DNA from: Paractinoplanes bogorensis
GTDB taxonomy: Bacteria > Actinomycetota > Actinomycetes > Mycobacteriales > Micromonosporaceae
DNA length: 64,000 bases
Assembly (NCBI RefSeq): GCF_018829635.1
Contig: NZ_JAHKKG010000006.1
Span: 372,001-436,000 of the forward strand
Reading direction: 5' to 3'
Under the pieces are notes generated by a model. It was not told where the DNA came from and did no database searches. It worked only from the letters and a program-made list of their open reading frames with translations. The position numbers were made by a program, and so were the translations under genes. This document shows positions 18,436 through 25,726 of the stretch, piece by piece; positions within the stretch are counted from its first letter, which is position 1, and every line of letters begins with the position of its first letter.

Positions 18436-19104
18436 CTAGGCGGGCTCGTTCAGGGGCAGTGGCTGGGCTGGCGTTCGCCAAAAATCATCCTGGGTCGCTC
18501 GGACGTTCTGCCATTGCGGAAACAGCGCATAGTCCCACTCGTCCGGGCGACCGAGCATCCGAGCGATGTGGCGACGGAAGTACTGCGAGACAGCAGCATC
18601 GGGGGAGTACTGCACCAAGCCGCCCGGCTCGCGATACATCAGATAGCCGTCCGCTCTCTCGGCAGCAGGTACCTTCACGAGATCGGCCAGCGTTCCGAGC
18701 GGCCGGACGGGAAGACCCAACAGGTCAAACGAGTATGCACCAGGCACGACATGGATGTGGGAGTGGGTAATACACGCGGATCGGCGCCGTTCCTCGGCTC
18801 GACAGGAGCCATGCTCGAACAGTGTGCTCGGTCCATACATGCGTTCGACCTCTGCCACCACGCGATCCACGAAGATCAAGAAATCGGGTGCCGCCGAAGT
18901 CGCAAGCGCCTGTACTGAGCTTTCGTGCTGAGCCGGCGAGATCAAGAGGTAGCCCGGCACGAAGGCGCCGACTGCACACATAGCTACGCCTACCTGATTC
19001 TGCCGGATAAGCGCGCGGTCGTACCACGGCAACGCTTGATCGTCGGTCGCATACACCTCGCAGAACAGGCAGTCGTGACGCGGAACTTGGGGCACAAGCT
19101 GCAT
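18436..19104 (-). CDS. HIT (histidine triad) family nucleotide-binding protein
   Basis: A 222-aa HIT-fold protein. The triad HSHIHVV is intact (His114, His116, His118), and the N-terminal DCLFCEV pair of Cys resembles the zinc-binding end of many HIT hydrolases. GYLLISPAQHESSV is the conserved middle strand. HIT proteins hydrolyse or transfer nucleotides, for example Ap4A or AMP-conjugates. The C-terminal 100 residues are longer than in typical Hint/Fhit and unassigned. ATG 19104 is chosen because homology starts there; the frame extends to 19167 without support. It is the first gene of the island operon. Confidence 0.8.
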   Translation of the reverse strand: MQLVPQVPRHDCLFCEVYATDDQALPWYDRALIRQNQVGVAMCAVGAFVPGYLLISPAQHESSVQALATSAAPDFLIFVDRVVAEVERMYGPSTLFEHGSCRAEERRRSACITHSHIHVVPGAYSFDLLGLPVRPLGTLADLVKVPAAERADGYLMYREPGGLVQYSPDAAVSQYFRRHIARMLGRPDEWDYALFPQWQNVRATQDDFWRTPAQPLPLNEPA

Positions 19105-19293
19105 GGCTTGCTCGCTCTTCGCTCGCCGGCACCGACAACTCAAGGTAACAGCGCGACAGCGGCACAAGGAAGCTCGCGGAAATTGATCGATCGCCGGAAC
19201 GGGCTCCCAAGCGACGCGGTGTCAATGAATGGCCCGACGACTTGGTTGATCTCGTATCGACTGTTTCCATGCATTGGCCAGGCGGCCGATGTA

Positions 19294-19764
19294 TCAGGTG
19301 ACCGTGTCGAGGCGGAAGATTCGCAGGGTGCGGTCGGCTCGGGCGTCGTAGTCGTGGAAGGCCGGCCACACCCGCAGCAGCAGTGGCCACAACCGGTCGC
19401 GTTCGGTGCCCTCGACCAGGGTGGCCCGTACGGCCGTGGTGGCGCCGTTGATCGTGACCGTGGCCGACGGGTCGGCCAGCAGGTTGACCGACCAGCTCGG
19501 GTGGTGGTTCTGGCCCCAGTTCGAGCCGATCACGATGTAGGCGTCGCCGTCGCGGGCGTAGAGGACCGGGCGTTCGCGGGGCAGGCCGGTCTTGCGGCCG
19601 CGGGTGGTCAGCAGGAGGGTGGGCGGCGCGGTGCGCCAGCCGATCACCGAGACGCGGCCCCTCGTGAGCCGGATCAGACGCCGGTCGAGCGGCATCAGGA
19701 AGCGGCCGGAGGCGGCGAACCAGCGCCGGCGACCGAGGCGGACGATCAACTCGCTGAATCGCAC
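19294..19764 (-). CDS. Deazaflavin (F420)-dependent nitroreductase family protein
   Basis: A 156-aa split-beta-barrel protein of the Ddn/DUF385 family, which binds the deazaflavin F420 and reduces varied substrates. The signature PTLLLTTRGRKTGLPRERPVLYARDGDAYIVIGSNWGQNHHPSWSVNLLADPSATV is complete, including the GxxKxG phosphate-binding loop region and the NWGQ..HP segment. GTG 19764 has AGGG 9 bases upstream. It follows the lipoprotein gene by 9 bases, so it is probably the last gene of the kinase-regulator-lipoprotein operon. About 190 bases without a gene separate it from the HIT gene. Confidence 0.92.
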   Translation of the reverse strand: MRFSELIVRLGRRRWFAASGRFLMPLDRRLIRLTRGRVSVIGWRTAPPTLLLTTRGRKTGLPRERPVLYARDGDAYIVIGSNWGQNHHPSWSVNLLADPSATVTINGATTAVRATLVEGTERDRLWPLLLRVWPAFHDYDARADRTLRIFRLDTVT

Positions 19765-19773
19765 GGCGTCACC

Positions 19774-20559
19774 CTATGGGTGATCCGACACCCGGAGCGA
19801 GGTGCCCAGGCCCGGCGCGGCCCGGCGGGCGACCTCGGTGGCCGCGGCGACGTCCCCGGGGGCCACCATGATGCGCACGATCGAGCCGGCCTGGACGTCG
19901 GCCCGCACCGACGCGTGCGGCACCTCGAACTCGGAGCGGACCGCCTCGTAGGCCAGGATCTGCGGCTCGGGGACGTTGCCCTTCTGGTCGGTCTGCACGT
20001 ACAGGTACGGGCGGACGCGCGGGCCGGTCATCACGGTCAGCGACTGCACCTCGCGCAGGGGCTCGTGCCGGCCACCGTCGGCGACCATGTCGTGGAAGAC
20101 GTCCATCACCGTGTCGGGGTCACCGGCCGTGACCGTGAACCGGCGCCGGACCAGGTCGCCGGCGTCGGACTGGTCGAGGTCGGCCTCGAGCACCCGGTCG
20201 TCCGCGGCCAGCGACTGCCAGAGGGCCAGTGCCTCCGTGTTCAGCGTGGCGGTGGGGACGACGGTGAAGGTGATCCGGTCGGCGGTGAGCCGGCCGGTCA
20301 CGTGCTTGTTGCGGGTGACGTATTTCTGCAGCTCGCCGACCAGCTGGGTGACCCGCCCGGCGCCGGTGCCGTCGGCCACGACGAGTTCGCCGGTGGCCGT
20401 CCCGGCGAACGGCAGCGCGTTGTCGCCGCTGCTCAGCACCTCGGCCACGTCGGGGGTGCCGCGCCAGTCGTCGTCGAAGTCCGACGCGAGCGCGGTGCCT
20501 TTGTTGACCGCGCACCCACTCACCAGCACCACACCGAGAACGGCAGCAAGGAACCTCAC
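19774..20559 (-). CDS. Putative lipoprotein, 261 aa
   Basis: The first 20 residues form a lipoprotein signal with lipobox VSGC (Cys16), so the protein is likely anchored outside the membrane. The mature part has no named domain; it alternates strands and helices (FTVVPTATLNTEALALWQSLAADDRVLEADLDQ) and does not resemble solute-binding proteins. It lies between the response regulator (22 bases away) and the Ddn-type gene (9 bases), so it may be an output or sensor component of the two-component operon. Function unknown. Confidence 0.75.
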   Translation of the reverse strand: MRFLAAVLGVVLVSGCAVNKGTALASDFDDDWRGTPDVAEVLSSGDNALPFAGTATGELVVADGTGAGRVTQLVGELQKYVTRNKHVTGRLTADRITFTVVPTATLNTEALALWQSLAADDRVLEADLDQSDAGDLVRRRFTVTAGDPDTVMDVFHDMVADGGRHEPLREVQSLTVMTGPRVRPYLYVQTDQKGNVPEPQILAYEAVRSEFEVPHASVRADVQAGSIVRIMVAPGDVAAATEVARRAAPGLGTSLRVSDHP

Positions 20560-20581
20560 AGGCGCAGGCTACCGATTTTGA

Positions 20582-21253
20582 TCAAGCAAGCCATCCCGGG
20601 CGGATCAGGCCGGCCTCGTACGCGTAGACGACCAGCTGGGCCCGGTCGCGGGCGGCCAGCTTGATCATGGTGCGGCTGACGTGGGTCTTGGCGGTGGCCG
20701 GGCTGATCACCAGGCGGGCCGCGATCTCGTCGTTGGAGAGGCCCTCGGCCACCAGCACCAGCACCTCGCGCTCACGGTCGGTCAGCTGGTCGAGGGTGGC
20801 CGGCGGGGTGGCCGAGCGTCCGGTACCGCCGCCCGCGAACTCCCCGATCACCCGGCGCGTCACGCTCGGTGACAGCAGGCCGTCACCCGCGGCCACCGCC
20901 CGGACGCCCCGGATCAGCTCGACCGGCTCGGTGTCCTTGACCAGGAAACCCGAGGCTCCCGTACGCAGTGCCTCGAACACGTACTCGTCCAGCTCGAAGG
21001 TCGTCAGGATGACCACCCGGGTGCCGGACAGGGCCGGGTCGGCGGCGATCCGGCGGGTCGCCTCGAGGCCGTCGACGCCGGGCATCCGGATGTCCATGAG
21101 CACGACGTCCGGCTTCGTGGCCTGCGCCTTGGTCACCGCCTCGAGCCCGTCGGCCGCCTCGGCCACCACCTCGATGTCGGGCTCGGCGTTGAGCAGGGCG
21201 CGGAACCCGGCCCGGACGAGAAGCTGGTCGTCCGCCAGCAGCACCGAGATCAT
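20582..21253 (-). CDS. NarL/LuxR-family response regulator
   Basis: A 223-aa DNA-binding regulator. The receiver domain (1-120) has the acidic pocket LLADDQ, phosphoacceptor Asp in KPDVVLMDIRMPG, and Lys in FLVKDTEP. The C-terminal LuxR HTH (LTDREREVLVLVAEGLSNDEIAARLVISPATAKTHVSR) spans about 155-215. Its ATG overlaps the stop of the sensor kinase gene by 4 bases, making a cognate pair. Confidence 0.95.
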   Translation of the reverse strand: MISVLLADDQLLVRAGFRALLNAEPDIEVVAEAADGLEAVTKAQATKPDVVLMDIRMPGVDGLEATRRIAADPALSGTRVVILTTFELDEYVFEALRTGASGFLVKDTEPVELIRGVRAVAAGDGLLSPSVTRRVIGEFAGGGTGRSATPPATLDQLTDREREVLVLVAEGLSNDEIAARLVISPATAKTHVSRTMIKLAARDRAQLVVYAYEAGLIRPGWLA

Positions 21254-22500
21254 TCGTCGTCTCCCGTGGGTAGCAGCACCGACACCAAGAATCCGCCCTC
21301 GACCGGCCCGGCCTCGAGCGACCCGCCCAGACTCTGCGCGCGCGCCCGCATCCCGGCTATGCCGGTGCCGGCCGGTCCGCCCGCCCCGACCGGCGCTGCG
21401 ACCTCGACGAACGTGTTCCGGACGGCCAGGTGCAACGCGGTCGGCAGGTAGTCGACCGCGATCGACGCCGTCGCCCCGGCCCCGGCGTGGCGGCGCACGT
21501 TGGTCAGCGCCTCCTGCACGATCCGGTACGCGGCCCGGTCGACCTCGGCCGGCAGGGTCCGTTCGTCGCCGGTGATCTTGGTGTCGACCGGCAGCCCGGC
21601 GTCGGCGGTCAGGTCGCCGAGCCGGCTCAGGCCCAGCATCGGCTGGCGCGGGGCGGCCTCGTCCTCGGTGCGCAGCGCGCCCAGCACCGAGCGCACCTCG
21701 CGCAACGCCTCCGAGCTGGCCGTCTTGATCGCCGACAACGCCTCGCGGGCCTGCTCGGGGCGGCTGTCCATCAGGTGCAGGCCCACGCCCGCCTGCACGT
21801 TGATCAGCGACAGGTGGTGGCCGATCACGTCGTGCAGTTCGCGGGCGATCCGCAGCCGCTCCTCGGACGCCTGCCGCCGCTGCTGCTCCTGCTCGGCGCG
21901 CTCGCGTTCGGCCCGCACCTTGACCATCTGGGCCATCTGCTCGCCCTTGATCTTGGCGATGCCGCCCAGGAACACGGCCACGAGGAACGCGACGGCGAGC
22001 AGCAGCAGCTGCCGCACCCCCGGCTGCACGCGCGGGTCGAGCCCGATCGGACCGGCGAAGACCCAGAAGATCAAGAGATAGGTCCCGTACGCGACCCCGC
22101 CGCTCACCAGCGCAGCCGTACGCCGCCCGGTGGCACCCAGATGGAACAGCGCGATGATCGGCGCGACCGTCCAGAACCAGTGCGGCTCGGCCATCGCGGC
22201 GAACCCCATCGACGCCGCCGCCGCGATCGCGAACACGGCCACCGGGTAGCGCCGCCGGAACAGCAGGGCGACCGGCCCCACGAGCAGCAGCAGGAACAGC
22301 GCGGGACGCATGGTGACCAGCAGGTGCCCGTCGTCGGCCTGCCCCTTGGCGCCGAGCGTCTGGAACAGCGCGGCCCCGATCGCCGCGCCGACCCCGGGAT
22401 CACGCCGCCCGCGGAACGTCCCCGGTACGGGCGGACCGCTGAACCGGCCGTGGCGGTTCTCCCGGGCCCACGGGGGCGTCGGCCCGTGCATGTGCCTCAC
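21250..22500 (-). CDS. Sensor histidine kinase (NarL-type partner, HisKA_3)
   Basis: A 416-aa membrane kinase. Four to six hydrophobic helices occupy residues 60-185 (FLLLLVGPVALLF, VAVFAIAAAASMGF, LLLAVAFLVAVFLGG). A HisKA_3 dimerisation region has the phosphoacceptor in RIARELHDVIGHHLSLIN, and an HATPase_c domain ends with GTGIAGMRARAQSLGGSLEAG. The frame is open far upstream, but GTG 22500 has AAGGGG 6 bases before it and begins just before the first helix; ATG 22491 is the alternative. No periplasmic sensor domain is present, so the stimulus may be sensed in the membrane. Confidence 0.92.
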   Translation of the reverse strand: MRHMHGPTPPWARENRHGRFSGPPVPGTFRGRRDPGVGAAIGAALFQTLGAKGQADDGHLLVTMRPALFLLLLVGPVALLFRRRYPVAVFAIAAAASMGFAAMAEPHWFWTVAPIIALFHLGATGRRTAALVSGGVAYGTYLLIFWVFAGPIGLDPRVQPGVRQLLLLAVAFLVAVFLGGIAKIKGEQMAQMVKVRAERERAEQEQQRRQASEERLRIARELHDVIGHHLSLINVQAGVGLHLMDSRPEQAREALSAIKTASSEALREVRSVLGALRTEDEAAPRQPMLGLSRLGDLTADAGLPVDTKITGDERTLPAEVDRAAYRIVQEALTNVRRHAGAGATASIAVDYLPTALHLAVRNTFVEVAAPVGAGGPAGTGIAGMRARAQSLGGSLEAGPVEGGFLVSVLLPTGDDE

Positions 22501-22595
22501 GCGCTGCCCCTTCCGCCTGCGGTTTTCTCCGGTGCCGACGACGCTACGGCACTCCCGGGCACGGCGGCATCGGAGCGCGGTGGCGGTGGCGTGTA

Positions 22596-22659
22596 CTCCT
22601 GCGGGCGTACGCGGGAAGGGTGTTCTGCTCCTGCGGGCGTACGGGGAAACGGTTTTGCC
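22596..22659. repeat. 32-bp imperfect tandem repeat
   Basis: CTCCTGCGGGCGTACG occurs at 22596 and again at 22628, within two imperfect 32-base units in the gap between the divergent kinase and DUF1707 genes. It may reflect duplicated regulatory sites; the rest of the 252-base gap shows no gene. Confidence 0.6.
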
Positions 22660-22752
22660 CCTCCGAAGGCCGCCCGGAAGATGCTCCCGCGGGCCGACGC
22701 CCCGGGCCGGCGGAAACGCGACTCTGGTGGCACGACGTTTTAGGAGGCTGCG

Positions 22753-23250
22753 GTGCAACCCACAGAGACATGGTCCGACACCAAGCGGATGCGGACCTCG
22801 GACAAGGAGCGCGAGCAGGTCGCCGAGATCCTGCGGGCGGCGATGACCGAGGGCCGCCTGGACATGACCGAGGGTGAGGAGCGGTTGGCCAAGGCGTACG
22901 CGGCGAAGTTCCGCGACGAACTCGGCCCGCTCACCGCCGATCTGCCCCACGGGGGCCTGAGCGCCCTCGCCAACACGCCCGAGGCGAAGACCGCGACACG
23001 CCGGGCCCTGCGCCGGCACGCCTGGGTGATCATCTCGGTCGCCTCGATCCTGACCGGGTTGTGGATCCTCTCCGGGGCGACGTTCTTCTGGCCCGCGATC
23101 CCGCTCACCTTCCTGGTCATCGGCTTCATGAAGCACGCTCGCTACCAACGCTGGCGCTACGAGTACAGCCTCGGGCACGGGGTGGCGCCGTGGAACGGCC
23201 CGGGCTGGGGCGGCCCGCGGCAGTTCCACAGTGGACATCGGGGTTGTTGA
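22753..23250 (+). CDS. DUF1707 domain membrane protein
   Basis: A 165-aa protein. Residues 12-65 (MRTSDKEREQVAEILRAAMTEGRLDMTEGEERLAKAYAAKFRDEL) match DUF1707, a SHOCT-like helical module common in actinobacteria. Two membrane helices follow (HAWVIISVASILTGLWIL and FFWPAIPLTFLVIGFM), then a Gly/Trp-rich tail. GTG 22753 has a perfect AGGAGG (22742-22747). It is divergent from the two-component operon. Function unknown. Confidence 0.85.
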   Translation: MQPTETWSDTKRMRTSDKEREQVAEILRAAMTEGRLDMTEGEERLAKAYAAKFRDELGPLTADLPHGGLSALANTPEAKTATRRALRRHAWVIISVASILTGLWILSGATFFWPAIPLTFLVIGFMKHARYQRWRYEYSLGHGVAPWNGPGWGGPRQFHSGHRGC

Positions 23251-23309
23251 TCGCCCCTCCCCGCTCTGACAGGGTTGCCCGGTTCAGCGCGGGGAGGGTC
23301 AGCAACTTC

Positions 23310-24140
23310 ATGATGGGTCCGTCGCACGCCCTCTCGGGGGCGACTGCCTGGTTGGCCGGCACCTGGGCGCTGGACCACTTCGCCGGTTACGAGCAGTCAC
23401 CCCTGGCCGTGGCCGTGGGCACGCTCGTCTGCGCCGGGGCGGCCCTGCTGCCCGACCTCGACCTGTCCGGCAAGGTGACCCGCAACCAGGGCGGCGCGAC
23501 CGTGGCCCGCACGTTCGGGGTGTTCTCGCTGTTCGTGGCCGAGGTCGTCGAGAAGGTGTCGCTCGGCATCTACACGGCGACCCGGCTCAGCCGGGACCCC
23601 CGGCGGACCAACGGCCACCGGACCTTCACCCACACCCTGCCCTTCGCCGCGCTGGTCGGCTGGGGCACCACGTCGTTGTGCGGCCACTTCGGGAAATGGG
23701 CCGTGGTCGGGGTCGTCTTCTTCATGGCCGGCCTGGCGCTGCGCGGCCTGTTCGACAAGTGGGCCGAACGCGCGGGCTGGGTCATCGTCACGCTGTGCTC
23801 GGCCGTGATCGCCTGGTTCACCGCGGCCAACCTGCCCGGCGACCGCGGCTACCCGATGCTGGGCTTCGCGGTGGCCGTCGGCTGCGTGGTCCACCTGTTC
23901 GGCGACATCATCACGTCGGCCGGCGTCCCGATCATGTGGCCGGTCCCGACCGGGCGCCGGCTGTGGCGAATGATCGGCGTCCCCAACGGCATGGCCGTCA
24001 AGGTCGGCGGCAAGGTCGAGACGGTCGTCCTCCGTACGGCGATGGTCGCGATCTCGCTCATCTCGATAGCCGCCATCTTCGCGCCGGGGCTGCTGCACCG
24101 GTTCGAGCTGGACGCATGGGCCGACGGCTTCCGGCACTGA
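23310..24140 (+). CDS. Membrane-bound metal-dependent hydrolase (YdjM/DUF457 family)
   Basis: A 276-aa multi-spanning protein. The N-terminal MMGPSHALSGATAWLAG and the internal RRTNGHRTFTHTLPFAALVG hold the conserved His residues that define the LexA-regulated YdjM family, and LLPDLDL and HLFGDIITSAGVPIMWP hold the matching Asp residues. These are predicted to bind metal at the membrane; the reaction is not known. ATG 23310 or 23313 could start, with GGAGGG about 12 bases before. The upstream open frame has no support. Confidence 0.88.
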   Translation: MMGPSHALSGATAWLAGTWALDHFAGYEQSPLAVAVGTLVCAGAALLPDLDLSGKVTRNQGGATVARTFGVFSLFVAEVVEKVSLGIYTATRLSRDPRRTNGHRTFTHTLPFAALVGWGTTSLCGHFGKWAVVGVVFFMAGLALRGLFDKWAERAGWVIVTLCSAVIAWFTAANLPGDRGYPMLGFAVAVGCVVHLFGDIITSAGVPIMWPVPTGRRLWRMIGVPNGMAVKVGGKVETVVLRTAMVAISLISIAAIFAPGLLHRFELDAWADGFRH

Positions 24141-24152
24141 GGCCCACCGACC

Positions 24153-24177
24153 GGCCTTAAGCGTTCGCTTAGCGGCC
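24153..24177. terminator. Hairpin between two same-strand genes
   Basis: TAAGCG (24158-24163) pairs with CGCTTA (24166-24171), and outer GGCC (24153-24156) can pair with GGCC (24174-24177). It lies 12 bases after the hydrolase stop and 19 before the lipoprotein ATG. It may end the upstream transcript or act as an operator. Confidence 0.4.
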
Positions 24178-24195
24178 GAATCCACACTGGCCGGC

Positions 24196-24774
24196 ATGCG
24201 AATGCGGATGATTGCGGGTACGGCTCTGGCCGGTCTGATGGCCCTGACGGCCGGATGCAGCAGCACGGATTCTTCCCAGGACCTGTCCGGTGACACGGGG
24301 ATGACGGTGCAGGATCTGCATCTGTCGGTGTCGCTCGACGTCTCCGGTGCGGTCACGGCCAAGGGCACGAGCAACGCGCCGATGGCGACCAACAACGGCG
24401 TCGACTACGAGTCGTGCGACGAGTACGGGGCCGGCGAGTCGAACACGGACGGCGTCAAGTACCTCGTCCTGCCGCAGATGCCGATCGACAACATCGGCGG
24501 CCGGCAGGTGTTCATCGGCGCGATGATCAAGAATTATCACGGGGCCGGGACGTACGAGAAAGCCACTCTGACCGACACCGGCAGCCCGCCCGGGATCAGC
24601 TTCGCGGGCACGCTCTACTTCACGCAGAGCAACACCACGAGCCAGATCACCGCAGACGGCAAGGGCGGCGGCACCTGGACGTTCACCGACCTGTCGGTGC
24701 AGAACGCGGACGGCACCCACGGCGGCGGCGGTGACGCGGTGTCGGGGAGCGTCACGTGGGAGTGCAAGGAGTAG
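24196..24774 (+). CDS. Putative lipoprotein, 192 aa
   Basis: A lipobox (LTAGC, Cys21) follows a 20-residue signal. The rest is rich in Thr, Ser, Gly and Asp with beta-strand character (VQDLHLSVSLDVSGAVTAKGTS, GTWTFTDLSVQN), and two Cys (YESCDEY and WECKE) may form a disulphide. It ends at the stop with no membrane anchor. It resembles no named domain known to me; an exposed beta-sandwich on the cell surface is the likeliest form. Confidence 0.7.
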   Translation: MRMRMIAGTALAGLMALTAGCSSTDSSQDLSGDTGMTVQDLHLSVSLDVSGAVTAKGTSNAPMATNNGVDYESCDEYGAGESNTDGVKYLVLPQMPIDNIGGRQVFIGAMIKNYHGAGTYEKATLTDTGSPPGISFAGTLYFTQSNTTSQITADGKGGGTWTFTDLSVQNADGTHGGGGDAVSGSVTWECKE

Positions 24775-24835
24775 GGCGCGTCCGTTTTGTGACCCGGGGT
24801 AGTGACGGTGGTCGCTCAGTGCCATCATCGGTGGA

Positions 24836-25726
24836 ATGGTGTTCGGGCGGCGCGAAACCTCCGGTCCCTTTTCGACACTCCGCGAACCGAAACCGGGGCC
24901 ACCGTCTCTGCGGGCCTACCCGGGCGGCGCCGAGGAAGCAGTGCGCAAGCGGCGCGACGAGTTGTGCTCGCTGTTCCGCGATCACGGGTTCCGCCTCACC
25001 GGCCTGGCCGATCCGCTCGCCGCGGCGTCGGTCGGGGCCTCGCTCAGCGCCCCGTTCGTCTCCATCGGCGATCTGCAGGGCCGGCCGCGTGATCAGGCGT
25101 TCGACGCGATCGTCGCGACGGGTGACCCGGCCGTCCGGGCCGGGCTGCTGGCGCTCGCGGTGGCCACCGACGGTGAGCTCGAGGCGCTCGCGGTCCGGGC
25201 GGCGGGCCGCATGGACGGCGCCGATCCACCGTGGGTGGCGAAGGCCCGCTCGCCGTTGAAGCTGCTCTCCACCGACCGGCTGCTCGACCAGCACGACGGC
25301 GGCCGGTCCGCGCTCGTCGTGGCGTTCGGGCAGGGGAGCCGCCGGGCCTGCTTCTTCATGCGGTTCCACCCCGACTCGCTGCTGACCGAGAGCATCATCT
25401 ATCTGCCCGAGACCGACCGGAATTCGCTGGTGGCCGAGATCGCCTCGGGGCGGGGACCGGCGGCGCCCTACCGGTTCTCTCGCCGGCTGGAGCAGACCGA
25501 GACCCAGGCGAGCATGGTCAGCCTGGTCGGCGCCCTGCTCGAGCAGAACGACTGGAACCTGCGCCGGGGCCGCCCGCTCTATCCGCCCGCCCTTCGTGAG
25601 CTGTCGCGCATCAGCGACGTCGTCGTGGTGCCGGCGATCCTGGTGCTGCTGCGCAAGTTCGTCGCCAGCGCGTACGGGATCGGCCGCTGGACCGACGTCG
25701 ACCCCCACGCCACGGCGTGGCTGTGA
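24836..25726 (+). CDS. Hypothetical protein of the kinase cluster, 296 aa
   Basis: A soluble protein I do not recognise. Features are a charged helix (GGAEEAVRKRRDELCSLFRDHGFRLTG), a central beta region (SRRACFFMRFHPDSLLTESIIYLPETDRNSLVAEIASGRG) and a hydrophobic end (SDVVVVPAILVLLRKFVASAYGIGRWTDVDPHA). There is no signal or membrane segment. Its stop overlaps the next kinase gene by 4 bases (GTGA), so it is made with the two kinases and may be their substrate, partner or regulator; that is inference from position only. Confidence 0.7.
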   Translation: MVFGRRETSGPFSTLREPKPGPPSLRAYPGGAEEAVRKRRDELCSLFRDHGFRLTGLADPLAAASVGASLSAPFVSIGDLQGRPRDQAFDAIVATGDPAVRAGLLALAVATDGELEALAVRAAGRMDGADPPWVAKARSPLKLLSTDRLLDQHDGGRSALVVAFGQGSRRACFFMRFHPDSLLTESIIYLPETDRNSLVAEIASGRGPAAPYRFSRRLEQTETQASMVSLVGALLEQNDWNLRRGRPLYPPALRELSRISDVVVVPAILVLLRKFVASAYGIGRWTDVDPHATAWL

